This document shows, in pieces, positions 6,251-12,500 of a DNA stretch of 15,674 bases. The stretch is taken from the NCBI GenBank assembly GCA_004366215.1, contig SIRY01000177.1, forward strand, positions 1-15,674, in the 5' to 3' direction. Source of the stretch: Actinomycetota bacterium. GTDB lineage: Bacteria; Actinomycetota; Acidimicrobiia; Acidimicrobiales; Acidimicrobiaceae. Each line of letters starts with the position of its first letter. The stretch's first letter is position 1. The translations under genes were made by a program, and so were the position numbers. The notes under the pieces were generated by a model that saw only the letters and a program-made list of their open reading frames with translations, was not told the origin of the DNA and ran no database searches.

Positions 6251-8881
6251 CTACGCCGTCTCTGACACATCCTTCGCACGCAGCAGCGCGTGTGCCACCG
6301 CCAGACGCGCGATCGGCACACGAAATGGCGACGCACTGACGTAGTCCACCCCGGCGCCCACGAAGTGTCGAATCGAGGCTGGATCGCCACCGTGCTCGCC
6401 GCACACGCCGACCTTGAGTCCCGGGCGGATTCGTCGACCCGCTTCGGTCGCGAGGCGAACGAGCGTGACGACCGCTTTGCCATCGACCGTCTTGAACGGG
6501 TTGGACTCAAGGAGCCCGTTGGCGAGGTACGTCGGCATGAGGGTGCCCTCGACGTCGTCTCGGGAGAAGCCGAACGTCATCTGCGTCAGATCGTTGGTGC
6601 CGAACGAGAAGAACTCGGCAACCTCGGCGAGCTCGTCAGCGACCAGTGCTGCCCGCGGAGTCTCGATCATCGTCCCAACACGCACCTCGACGCGCGCGGT
6701 GCTCTGCTCGAGCGCCTCTCGCACCCACTGGAGTGCGTGCCAGAGCTCGGCGCGGCTCACAGTCAGCGGAATCATGACCTCGACGATCGGCTCGCCGCCC
6801 GCGTCAGCGACGTCGTGCGCTGCAGCGAGCAGCGCTCTGACCTGCATGGTGTACAACCCAGGCTTCAGCACACCGAGGCGTACTCCCCGAACGCCGAGCA
6901 TCGGATTCTGCTCGTGCCATTGGCGCGCTGCGAGGAGAAGTCGGTGCTCCTCGTCGCTCAACGTACCCGCGGCGTCACCGCGCTCGAGGCTGACGAGGTC
7001 GGGCAGGAACTCGTGCAGCGGGGGGTCGAGCAGGCGCACGGTGACCGGGAAGCCGCTCATCGCCTCGAGGATGCCCCGGAAGTCGTCCCGCTGCGCAGCG
7101 AACAGCGCGGCGAGCGCCTCCTCCTCTTCCTCGGGGCTCGTCGCGAGGATCATGCGTCGCACGATCGGGAGGCGGTCGGGTTCGAGGAACATGTGCTCAG
7201 TGCGGCAGAGCCCGATGCCCCGAGCGCCAAAGCGCCGTGCCCGCTGAGCGTCGAGGGCGGTGTCAGCGTTGGCTCTGACGCTCACGCGCCCAAGGGCGAT
7301 CTCGTCCGCCCAGCCGAGCACGGTGTCGAACTCTCCTGGGGGCTCTGAGGCCGTCAAGGGTACCTGCCCCAAGACGACGACGCCGGTAGCACCGTCGATG
7401 GAGATCCAGTCGCCCTCGTGCACCACCGTGTCGCCGACCCGGAAGCCTCGCTCGTCGATCTCGATCGTCGATGCGCCGACGACGGCCGGCTTGCCCCAGC
7501 CCCGAGCGACGACCGCCGCGTGAGACACGAGTCCGCCACGCGTCGTCAAGATGCCCTGCGCCGCGAGCATGCCACGGACGTCCTCAGGGCTTGTCTCCTT
7601 GCGCACGAGGATGACCTCCTCACCACGACCGGCCGCAGCGACTGCGCGCTCGGCGTCGAGGTAGACACGACCGACCGCCGCTCCAGGAGAGGCGCCGAGC
7701 CCTCTTGCGAGCACCGCGACGTCCGACGTCGCAAACTGGGGGTGGAGGACCTGGTCGAGGTGCTCGGGGGTGATCCGTGCCACCGCTTCCTCTTTAGTGA
7801 GGGCGATCGCCGGGTCTTGGGTCATCTGCACGGCCATGCGGAGCGCCGCTCGACCGGTGCGCTTGCCGACTCGCGTCTGGAGGAGCCAGAGCTTGCCCTG
7901 CTCGATCGTGAACTCAACGTCGCACATGTCGCGGTAGTGACGCTCGAGCCGAGCAAAGACGTCGAGGAGCTCGCGAAACGCTTCAGGAAACTGAGCCTCG
8001 AGCGCGCTGAGGGGCTCGGTGATGCGGATGCCAGCGACGACGTCCTCGCCTTGAGCGTTCACGAGGAAATCCCCGTAGATTCCTTGGTCTCCCGTCGCGG
8101 GGTCACGCGTGAAGCCGACGCCGGTTCCAGAGCGATCGTCCCGATTGCCAAAGACCATCGCCTGAACGTTCACCGCCGTGCCAAGGTCATCGGGAATCCC
8201 CTCACGCTCGCGGTAGGCACGTGCCCGTTCCCCGTTCCACGAGCGAAACACAGCCTCGACGGCGCCGCGCAGCTGGGCTCGCGGATCCTGAGGAAACGTC
8301 GCCCATAGCTCGACGATGAGCTCCCGGTAGCTCGCAACGAGCGCACGCAGCTCGTCTGCTGGGAGCTCACCGTCGTTCTCGACGCCGTGGCGCACCTTCG
8401 CGTCCTGGAGGCCTCTCTCGAACGGCTCTGGATCGAGACCGAGGACGATGCGCGCGTACATCGCCATGAAACGTCGGTACGAGTCGTACGCAAAGCGCTC
8501 GTCGTGCGTCTGGCGCGCCAACCCCTCAACCGATCGGTCGTTGAGGCCGAGGTTCAGCACCGTGTCCATCATGCCGGGCATAGAGAACTGAGCGCCCGAA
8601 CGAACGGACACGAGCAGCGGATCCTCAGGATCTCCGAGCCGACGACCCATACGCCGCTCTAAGCCCGCGACGGCCTCGTCGAGCTCGTGATCGAGCCCAG
8701 CCGGCCACCCTTCGCGCAGGTAGACCCGACACGCTTCCGTCGTGATGGTGAAGCCCGGCGGGACCGGCAGACCCAACACGCTCGTCATCTCCGCGAGGTT
8801 TGCGCCTTTTCCGCCAAGGAGCGCTTTGAGATCCTTTGGCGCCCTGGGATGCGCATGGTCGAAGGCATAGATCAGCGACAC
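6251..8881 (-). CDS. ppdK: Pyruvate, phosphate dikinase (PPDK)
   Basis: PPDK interconverts pyruvate + ATP + phosphate and PEP + AMP + diphosphate in the cytoplasm. With the GTG at 8881 the protein has 876 residues, close to the Clostridium symbiosum enzyme. The nucleotide-binding domain carries GGKGANLAEM (23-32) and SVRSGAQFSMPGMMD (about 92-106). The swivelling domain holds the phospho-acceptor His454 in GGLVSHAAVVARGWGKP. The PEP domain has RTEHMF (about 560-565), IETPRAA, SFGTNDLTQMTFGFSRDD and the acid/base Cys827 in GVCGEHGGDP. An in-frame start 16 codons upstream exists, but GGAGGG six bases before GTG 8881 decides the start. The residue two before the catalytic His, normally the Thr phosphorylated by the PPDK regulatory protein, is Val. 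The gene follows glyS and precedes dnaG by nine bases. Confidence 0.97.
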   Translation of the reverse strand: MSLIYAFDHAHPRAPKDLKALLGGKGANLAEMTSVLGLPVPPGFTITTEACRVYLREGWPAGLDHELDEAVAGLERRMGRRLGDPEDPLLVSVRSGAQFSMPGMMDTVLNLGLNDRSVEGLARQTHDERFAYDSYRRFMAMYARIVLGLDPEPFERGLQDAKVRHGVENDGELPADELRALVASYRELIVELWATFPQDPRAQLRGAVEAVFRSWNGERARAYREREGIPDDLGTAVNVQAMVFGNRDDRSGTGVGFTRDPATGDQGIYGDFLVNAQGEDVVAGIRITEPLSALEAQFPEAFRELLDVFARLERHYRDMCDVEFTIEQGKLWLLQTRVGKRTGRAALRMAVQMTQDPAIALTKEEAVARITPEHLDQVLHPQFATSDVAVLARGLGASPGAAVGRVYLDAERAVAAAGRGEEVILVRKETSPEDVRGMLAAQGILTTRGGLVSHAAVVARGWGKPAVVGASTIEIDERGFRVGDTVVHEGDWISIDGATGVVVLGQVPLTASEPPGEFDTVLGWADEIALGRVSVRANADTALDAQRARRFGARGIGLCRTEHMFLEPDRLPIVRRMILATSPEEEEEALAALFAAQRDDFRGILEAMSGFPVTVRLLDPPLHEFLPDLVSLERGDAAGTLSDEEHRLLLAARQWHEQNPMLGVRGVRLGVLKPGLYTMQVRALLAAAHDVADAGGEPIVEVMIPLTVSRAELWHALQWVREALEQSTARVEVRVGTMIETPRAALVADELAEVAEFFSFGTNDLTQMTFGFSRDDVEGTLMPTYLANGLLESNPFKTVDGKAVVTLVRLATEAGRRIRPGLKVGVCGEHGGDPASIRHFVGAGVDYVSASPFRVPIARLAVAHALLRAKDVSETA

Positions 8882-8887
8882 GCACGA

Positions 8888-8893
8888 CCCTCC
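8888..8893 (-). promoter_or_regulatory. Shine-Dalgarno GGAGGG that decides the ppdK start
   Basis: GGAGGG on the minus strand lies six bases before GTG 8881. The upstream in-frame start at 8929 lacks a comparable site, and the 16 residues it would add do not resemble PPDK N-termini. Confidence 0.6.
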
Positions 8894-8970
8894 ACAACTT
8901 GCCGCTACCTTGCGGTGCGGCTCGGTCACGACGACCTCACGCTGGGCTCCGTTGCCCGCGAGGCCTCAGC

Positions 8971-8976
8971 AGTCTA
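8971..8976 (-). promoter_or_regulatory. Candidate -10 box TAGACT upstream of ppdK
   Basis: The box overlaps the glyS stop codon and would give ppdK a leader of about 80 bases. No clear -35 box is seen. It could let ppdK-dnaG-sigma be transcribed apart from glyS. Confidence 0.33.
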
Positions 8977-10320
8977 GCGTTGATGAAACGTTAATGCCCG
9001 TGCACGCGCACGCGGTGCTGCCTCGAGCCGCTCGGCGATCTTCGTCGCGACGTCGCTGATGGCGACCCGTTCCTGCTGGAGCGTGTCGCGGTCACGGATG
9101 GTCACCGCGGCGTCGTCGAGCGACTCGAAGTCGACGGTGACGCACCACGGCGTCCCGATCTCGTCCTGGCGCCGGTAGCGCCTGCCGATCGACTGTGTCT
9201 CGTCGTAGTCAACGTCGACGATCGTCGCGAGCTCGTCGAAGACACGCCGAGCAAGCGACGTGAGCTCTGGCTTGCGAGCGAGCGGTAGGACAGCGGCCGT
9301 GTAGGGGGCGAGCCGCGGTGAGAGCCGCAGGACCGTACGCTGCTCACCGTTTACTTCGTCGACGTCGAAGGCCGCGAGGAGGAACGCCATGGCCGCACGC
9401 GTGACCCCGCCAGCTGGCTCGATGGTGTAGGGGTAGAAGCGTTCGTTGGTCTCTGGATCGAGGAACGACAAGTCCTCGCGAGCGGCGCGGGCGTGCGCCC
9501 GTAGGTCGAAGTCGGTTCGGTTCGCGATGCCCTCGAGCTCACCGTAGCCCCAGGGGAAGCGAAACTCGATGTCGACCGTTCGAGAGGCGTAGTGCGACAG
9601 CTCGTCGCGATCATGCTCTCGCAGTCGCAGCCAGGCTCCCGTCAGTCCGAGCGCATCGTACCAGCGCATGCGCTCCTCAATCCAGAAGTCGTGCGCTTTG
9701 TCAGCCGCATCGGGGTGGACGAAGAACTCCATCTCCATCTGTTCGAACTCGCGGGTTCGAAACACGAAGTTGCCAGGCGTGATCTCGTTGCGGAACGACT
9801 TGCCGATCTGCGCGATCCCAAAGGGGGGTCGAAGCCGCATCGCTCGCGCGACCCCCGCCGCGTCGACAAACATGCCCTGGGCAGTCTCCGGACGGAGGTA
9901 GGCCTCAGCACCCTCCCCCTCCACAGGACCAACCTGCGTCCGGAACATGAGGTTGAACGCTCGCACGGGAGTGAGGTCGCGAGACCCACACCGAGGGCAG
10001 ACGCCGTCGATCTGGTCTGCCCGCCAACGTTCCTTGCACGACCGACAGTCGACGAGCGGGTCGGCGAAGTGTTCGAGGTGTCCTGAAGCCTCCCAGATCG
10101 CTCGCGGCGTGAGGATCGACGCCTCGAGCCCAACGACCTCAGGTCGTTCACGGACCATGAAGCGCCACCACTCGTCACGGATCTTGCGCAGGAGCAACAC
10201 GCCGAGCGGACCAAAGTCGTAGGCGGAGCGAAAGCCGCCGTAGAGCTCCGCCGCCGGGAAGATGAACCCACGGCGCTTCGTCAACGCAACGACCGTCTCG
10301 AGTCGATCCTGCTCGGGCAT
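8974..10320 (-). CDS. glyS: Glycine-tRNA ligase, single-chain dimeric type
   Basis: This enzyme charges tRNA-Gly with glycine. It is the alpha2-type class II synthetase, not the alpha/beta two-subunit form. Near the N-terminus are KRRGF and YGGFRSAYDFGPLG. A zinc-ribbon insert has cysteines at about 92, 95, 108 and 111. Class II motif 2 reads SFRNEITPGN then FRTREFEQMEMEFF (about 175-200). ELEGIANRTDFDL marks the glycine-specific region, and a C-terminal anticodon-binding domain begins at APYTAAVLP, with IGRRYRRQDEIGTP. The length of 448 residues is near the Mycobacterium enzyme. ATG 10320 is chosen because homologous N-termini start there. A TTG 14 codons upstream is in frame but unsupported. 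The mRNA appears leaderless, because a TACACT box ends six bases before the ATG, so no T-box leader can precede it. It lies 48 bases after recO. Confidence 0.96.
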   Translation of the reverse strand: MPEQDRLETVVALTKRRGFIFPAAELYGGFRSAYDFGPLGVLLLRKIRDEWWRFMVRERPEVVGLEASILTPRAIWEASGHLEHFADPLVDCRSCKERWRADQIDGVCPRCGSRDLTPVRAFNLMFRTQVGPVEGEGAEAYLRPETAQGMFVDAAGVARAMRLRPPFGIAQIGKSFRNEITPGNFVFRTREFEQMEMEFFVHPDAADKAHDFWIEERMRWYDALGLTGAWLRLREHDRDELSHYASRTVDIEFRFPWGYGELEGIANRTDFDLRAHARAAREDLSFLDPETNERFYPYTIEPAGGVTRAAMAFLLAAFDVDEVNGEQRTVLRLSPRLAPYTAAVLPLARKPELTSLARRVFDELATIVDVDYDETQSIGRRYRRQDEIGTPWCVTVDFESLDDAAVTIRDRDTLQQERVAISDVATKIAERLEAAPRARARALTFHQR

Positions 10321-10326
10321 GCCGCC

Positions 10327-10332
10327 AGTGTA
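10327..10332 (-). promoter_or_regulatory. Candidate -10 box TACACT for leaderless glyS mRNA
   Basis: TACACT on the minus strand is followed by GGCGGC and then ATG 10320, so the transcript would begin at the start codon. A TTGACC lies 24 bases upstream of the box, too far to be a normal -35. Confidence 0.42.
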
Positions 10333-10368
10333 GGACCGGGACGCCCTGCCCTCCTCGGTCAAGCCGCG

Positions 10369-11088
10369 CTAGCCCCGGCTCAGGACACCGCCGCGGAGGG
10401 CGCGACCGACCGCAGCCTCTCCGAGCTTGACGGCAAAGGCCTCGAAACGTCGCGAGGCCTCTCCCCGGACAGCCGCCATCCCCTCGCGCGTTCGGCCGGC
10501 GAGGACGAGGCGGCTCGCCGCAACCACGTCCTCACCGACCCACGTGCCGCCACACCGATCACAGCGCGCCTGCAGCGTCAGTGGATCCACCCGCGCAAGC
10601 CCGCTCGAGGCTCCACAGCGTTCACAGCGGTCGAGCGGAGGAGCGACGCCGCCAAGCTGCACAGCTCGAAGCACGAGGGCGCCAAAGAGCGCTGGATCAG
10701 GAGCCTCAAGTACGAGCCCGAGGCCCCTCGTCAGCAGCGTGAAGAGGCCACCATCGGCCACGTTCTCCGTCGCGAGTCCCTCGACGAGGTCGAGCAGCTC
10801 GTAGATCCAACCTACGACGTGCGGCTCGAGGCTCTCCTGCACGGCGAGGTTGCCTGCGACGAGTTGGGCCTGCGCGATGCCGTCGAGGCTACGACCTCGC
10901 CACAGCTCCGCGTCGAGCACCACCGACGGCTGGAGGAGGCCTCGGAGCCGACTGCGAGGCCCGAGCACCCCTCGAGCGACCGCCCGGAGCTTGCCGTGGT
11001 GCTCGCTCAGCAGCGCCACGAGCCGATCTCGCTCGCCGAGCGGCCAAGCGCGCAGCACGACGACGCGGTCTCGGTAGCGCCCGCTCAC
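10369..11088 (-). CDS. recO: DNA repair protein RecO
   Basis: RecO helps load RecA on SSB-coated gapped DNA in the RecF pathway and anneals complementary strands. The N-terminal OB-fold region shows VVVLRAWPLGERDRLV, then SEHHGKLRAVARGV and RGRSLDGIAQAQ. The helical C-terminal part carries a four-cysteine zinc site, Cys155-x2-Cys158 and Cys176-x2-Cys179. Its 239 residues are typical. GTG 11088 is chosen because it forms a GTGA overlap with the stop of the upstream 66-residue gene and yields a normal RecO N-terminus. The frame stays open far upstream, but that extension is antisense-like, Arg-rich and overlaps uppS. Mycobacterium has recO before uppS; here uppS comes first. Confidence 0.93.
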   Translation of the reverse strand: MSGRYRDRVVVLRAWPLGERDRLVALLSEHHGKLRAVARGVLGPRSRLRGLLQPSVVLDAELWRGRSLDGIAQAQLVAGNLAVQESLEPHVVGWIYELLDLVEGLATENVADGGLFTLLTRGLGLVLEAPDPALFGALVLRAVQLGGVAPPLDRCERCGASSGLARVDPLTLQARCDRCGGTWVGEDVVAASRLVLAGRTREGMAAVRGEASRRFEAFAVKLGEAAVGRALRGGVLSRG

Positions 11089-11285
11089 GAGGCCTCGCGT
11101 CGAAATCGACGTCGACGGCCGCCGATGATGAGCAGGGCGACGAAGATGACAGCGACGACGACGAGGCCGCCAATCCCCGCAGCCCCACCGCCGATGGCGG
11201 CGAGGCCGAGCACTACCATCGTGACGACCACGAGCGCGAGCAGCGCCCAGCCGATACCACGTGTCAGGCGTTCTCGATCCGCCAC
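11085..11285 (-). CDS. Small two-helix membrane protein (66 aa) between uppS and recO
   Basis: I do not recognise a family. The peptide has a charged N-terminus, hydrophobic segments at about 11-33 and 38-55 separated by a glycine-rich turn (IGGGAAGIGG), and a strongly basic tail (RRRRFRRE). The layout predicts a hairpin membrane protein with both ends in the cytoplasm. Support for a real gene: GGAGG nine bases before GTG 11285, a 22-base overlap with the uppS stop, and a GTGA overlap with recO. Translation of all three is therefore likely coupled. It could be a helper for a membrane-linked step such as UppS, or simply an uncharacterised small membrane protein. Confidence 0.7.
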   Translation of the reverse strand: MADRERLTRGIGWALLALVVVTMVVLGLAAIGGGAAGIGGLVVVAVIFVALLIIGGRRRRFRREAS

Positions 11286-11980
11286 TGCCGCACACCTCCA
11301 AAGCGCCGATCCCGCCCCTGGTACTCGACGATGGCTCGATAGAGGTGCTCGCGGCGTACATCGGGCCACAGCGTGTCGAGGAACACCAGCTCGGCGTAGG
11401 CGATCTGCCAGAGGTCCGGGTCTGGCATGTCGGGGTGGTAGAGCCTCGACTGGAGTGCCGCCTCGTCGATAGCTCGCGGCGCCAGCCCATCGCGGATGAG
11501 GGCTCGCACGGCGTCGACGATCTCTGCCCGGCCGCCGTAGTTGAACGCCATCGTGAGCGTGAGTCGGTCGTTCTTCGCCGTCAGCTCGGTCGCGAGGTCC
11601 ATCTCGCGCAGCACCGAAGGCGGGACGCGTCGACTCCGGCGGCCAAGGAAGCGGACTCGCACGCCGCGCTCGTTGAGCTCATCGCGCCGGCGCCGCAGCA
11701 GGTCGCGGTTGAAGTTCATGAGGAATCTCACCTCATCAGCGGGTCGACGCCAGTTCTCCGTCGAGAAGGCGTAGACCGTCAGCCAACGAACCCCGACCTC
11801 GAGGGCTCCCTCGACGACGTCGAAGAGCGCCTGCTCGCCCGCTGCGTGCCCGTGCGTCCGAGGCAGGCCGTAGCGCTGTGCCCATCGGCCGTTGCCGTCC
11901 ATGACGAAGGCGACGTGGCGTGGAACGCGCGTGCGGTCGATCCTGCTCAGCACCTCGTCGACGCCGTCGAGCTCACCCAC
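11264..11980 (-). CDS. uppS: Isoprenyl transferase (UppS family, cis-prenyltransferase) lacking a conserved C-terminal motif
   Basis: The family elongates farnesyl diphosphate with isopentenyl diphosphate to make the undecaprenyl carrier for cell-wall synthesis. Most signatures are present: HVAFVMDGNGRWAQ with catalytic Asp28, a GHAAGEQAL segment, TVYAFSTENWRRPADEV, LTMAFNYGGRAEIVDAVR, WQIAYAELVFLDTLWPD, and RRFGG near the C-terminus. The usual segment between PDPDL and WQIAYAEL, about 15 residues carrying the IRTGGE...R.SNF motif, is absent: Leu190 is followed directly by Trp191. The frame is kept. That segment binds the diphosphate of isopentenyl diphosphate in E. coli UppS. At 238 residues it is about 15 short. 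GTG 11980 overlaps the nitrobindin stop by eight bases; GTG 11953 is an alternative. Either a variant enzyme, a defective copy or an assembly loss is possible. Confidence 0.9.
   Translation of the reverse strand: MGELDGVDEVLSRIDRTRVPRHVAFVMDGNGRWAQRYGLPRTHGHAAGEQALFDVVEGALEVGVRWLTVYAFSTENWRRPADEVRFLMNFNRDLLRRRRDELNERGVRVRFLGRRSRRVPPSVLREMDLATELTAKNDRLTLTMAFNYGGRAEIVDAVRALIRDGLAPRAIDEAALQSRLYHPDMPDPDLWQIAYAELVFLDTLWPDVRREHLYRAIVEYQGRDRRFGGVRQWRIENA
11295..11299 (-). promoter_or_regulatory. Shine-Dalgarno GGAGG for the 66-aa membrane protein
   Basis: GGAGG lies nine bases before GTG 11285 and within the last codons of uppS. It is the main evidence that the small gene is translated. Confidence 0.55.
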
Positions 11981-12428
11981 GGCGTAGGTGCGCCTCCAGA
12001 TGCTGGTGCATCCCGCGACCGAGCGCATCCATCCACAGCTCGCTGACGAGCTCGTCTCCTCGGAGTCGAAACTGCCGCTGCGTGGAGTCGACGCGTTTGG
12101 CGCTCGGGGTGGTTCCAACGAGGAGGGAGGTCAACGAGATCGTCAGGCCGTCGACGCCTTCGTCGACCGATCCCTCGAGCACCTCGACGATGCCGGTCGG
12201 TTGCGCGACGACGAGCTCGACACGACCCTTCGCCACAAAGCGGAGGTAGCCCACCTCGGTGTGCAGGGGACTCCCGTCTGGTCCGGTGGTGTGCTGCTCC
12301 ATACGCAAGAATGGTCGGCCGTGGCTCTCAAACCGGAGTACCTCACGGTAGCTGAACTCCGCAACTTCGGGGTAGCTACCTAACCCACTCCCGGTCCACG
12401 TACCTTCGAGCATGTCGCGTAGCGCCAT
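11973..12428 (-). CDS. Nitrobindin-type heme-binding protein (probable peroxynitrite isomerase)
   Basis: The family is a 10-stranded beta-barrel that binds ferric heme through one His, and members isomerise peroxynitrite to nitrate. Matching features are the N-terminal signature GTWTGSGLGSYP (about 9-20), followed by EFSYRE, GRPFLRMEQHT, PLHTEVGYLR, and RVELVVAQPTGIVEVLEG. The C-terminal QHLEAHLRR carries His143, the likely heme ligand. Its 151 residues suit a stand-alone nitrobindin domain. The ATG start follows GGGAGGG. The gene sits between era and uppS, has a candidate promoter of its own in the 72-base space after era, and overlaps uppS by eight bases. This places a possible nitrosative-stress protein at the head of the uppS-recO part of the operon. 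Heme binding itself is inferred from the family. Confidence 0.87.
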   Translation of the reverse strand: MALRDMLEGTWTGSGLGSYPEVAEFSYREVLRFESHGRPFLRMEQHTTGPDGSPLHTEVGYLRFVAKGRVELVVAQPTGIVEVLEGSVDEGVDGLTISLTSLLVGTTPSAKRVDSTQRQFRLRGDELVSELWMDALGRGMHQHLEAHLRRG

Positions 12429-12452
12429 GGTCCCTCCCGCACCGCTGGCGAC

Positions 12453-12458
12453 AGCCTA
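12453..12458 (-). promoter_or_regulatory. Candidate -10 box TAGGCT for the nitrobindin gene
   Basis: TAGGCT lies 24 bases before ATG 12428, in the only non-overlapping space between era and the nitrobindin gene. It would give a leader of about 18 bases containing GGGAGGG. No clear -35 box is seen. Confidence 0.37.
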
Positions 12459-12500
12459 GACAGGTCCCGTGAGGCACCTTGCGAGCACGCCCAGGAGCTC

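Noticed and set aside
4577..6265. 562-residue plus-strand open frame opposite dnaG
   Set aside because: It is the antisense shadow of dnaG, whose zinc and TOPRIM motifs are certain. The plus-strand protein is Arg/Glu-rich with no domain. Long antisense frames are expected in GC-rich DNA.
7418..8308. 296-residue plus-strand open frame opposite ppdK (and similar frames at 6290-7348)
   Set aside because: PPDK motifs fill the minus strand continuously. The plus-strand products have no recognisable features.
10321..10368. T-box or glycine riboswitch upstream of glyS
   Set aside because: Only 48 bases separate recO and glyS, and the likely start site is at the start codon, so there is no room for a leader RNA.
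11089..11490. N-terminal extension of recO
   Set aside because: The frame is open but covers uppS and the 66-aa gene out of frame, is Arg/Ser-rich, and RecO proteins begin at about GTG 11088.
11981..12118. 46-residue N-terminal extension of UppS
   Set aside because: It lies over the nitrobindin 3' end in another frame and does not resemble any UppS N-terminus.
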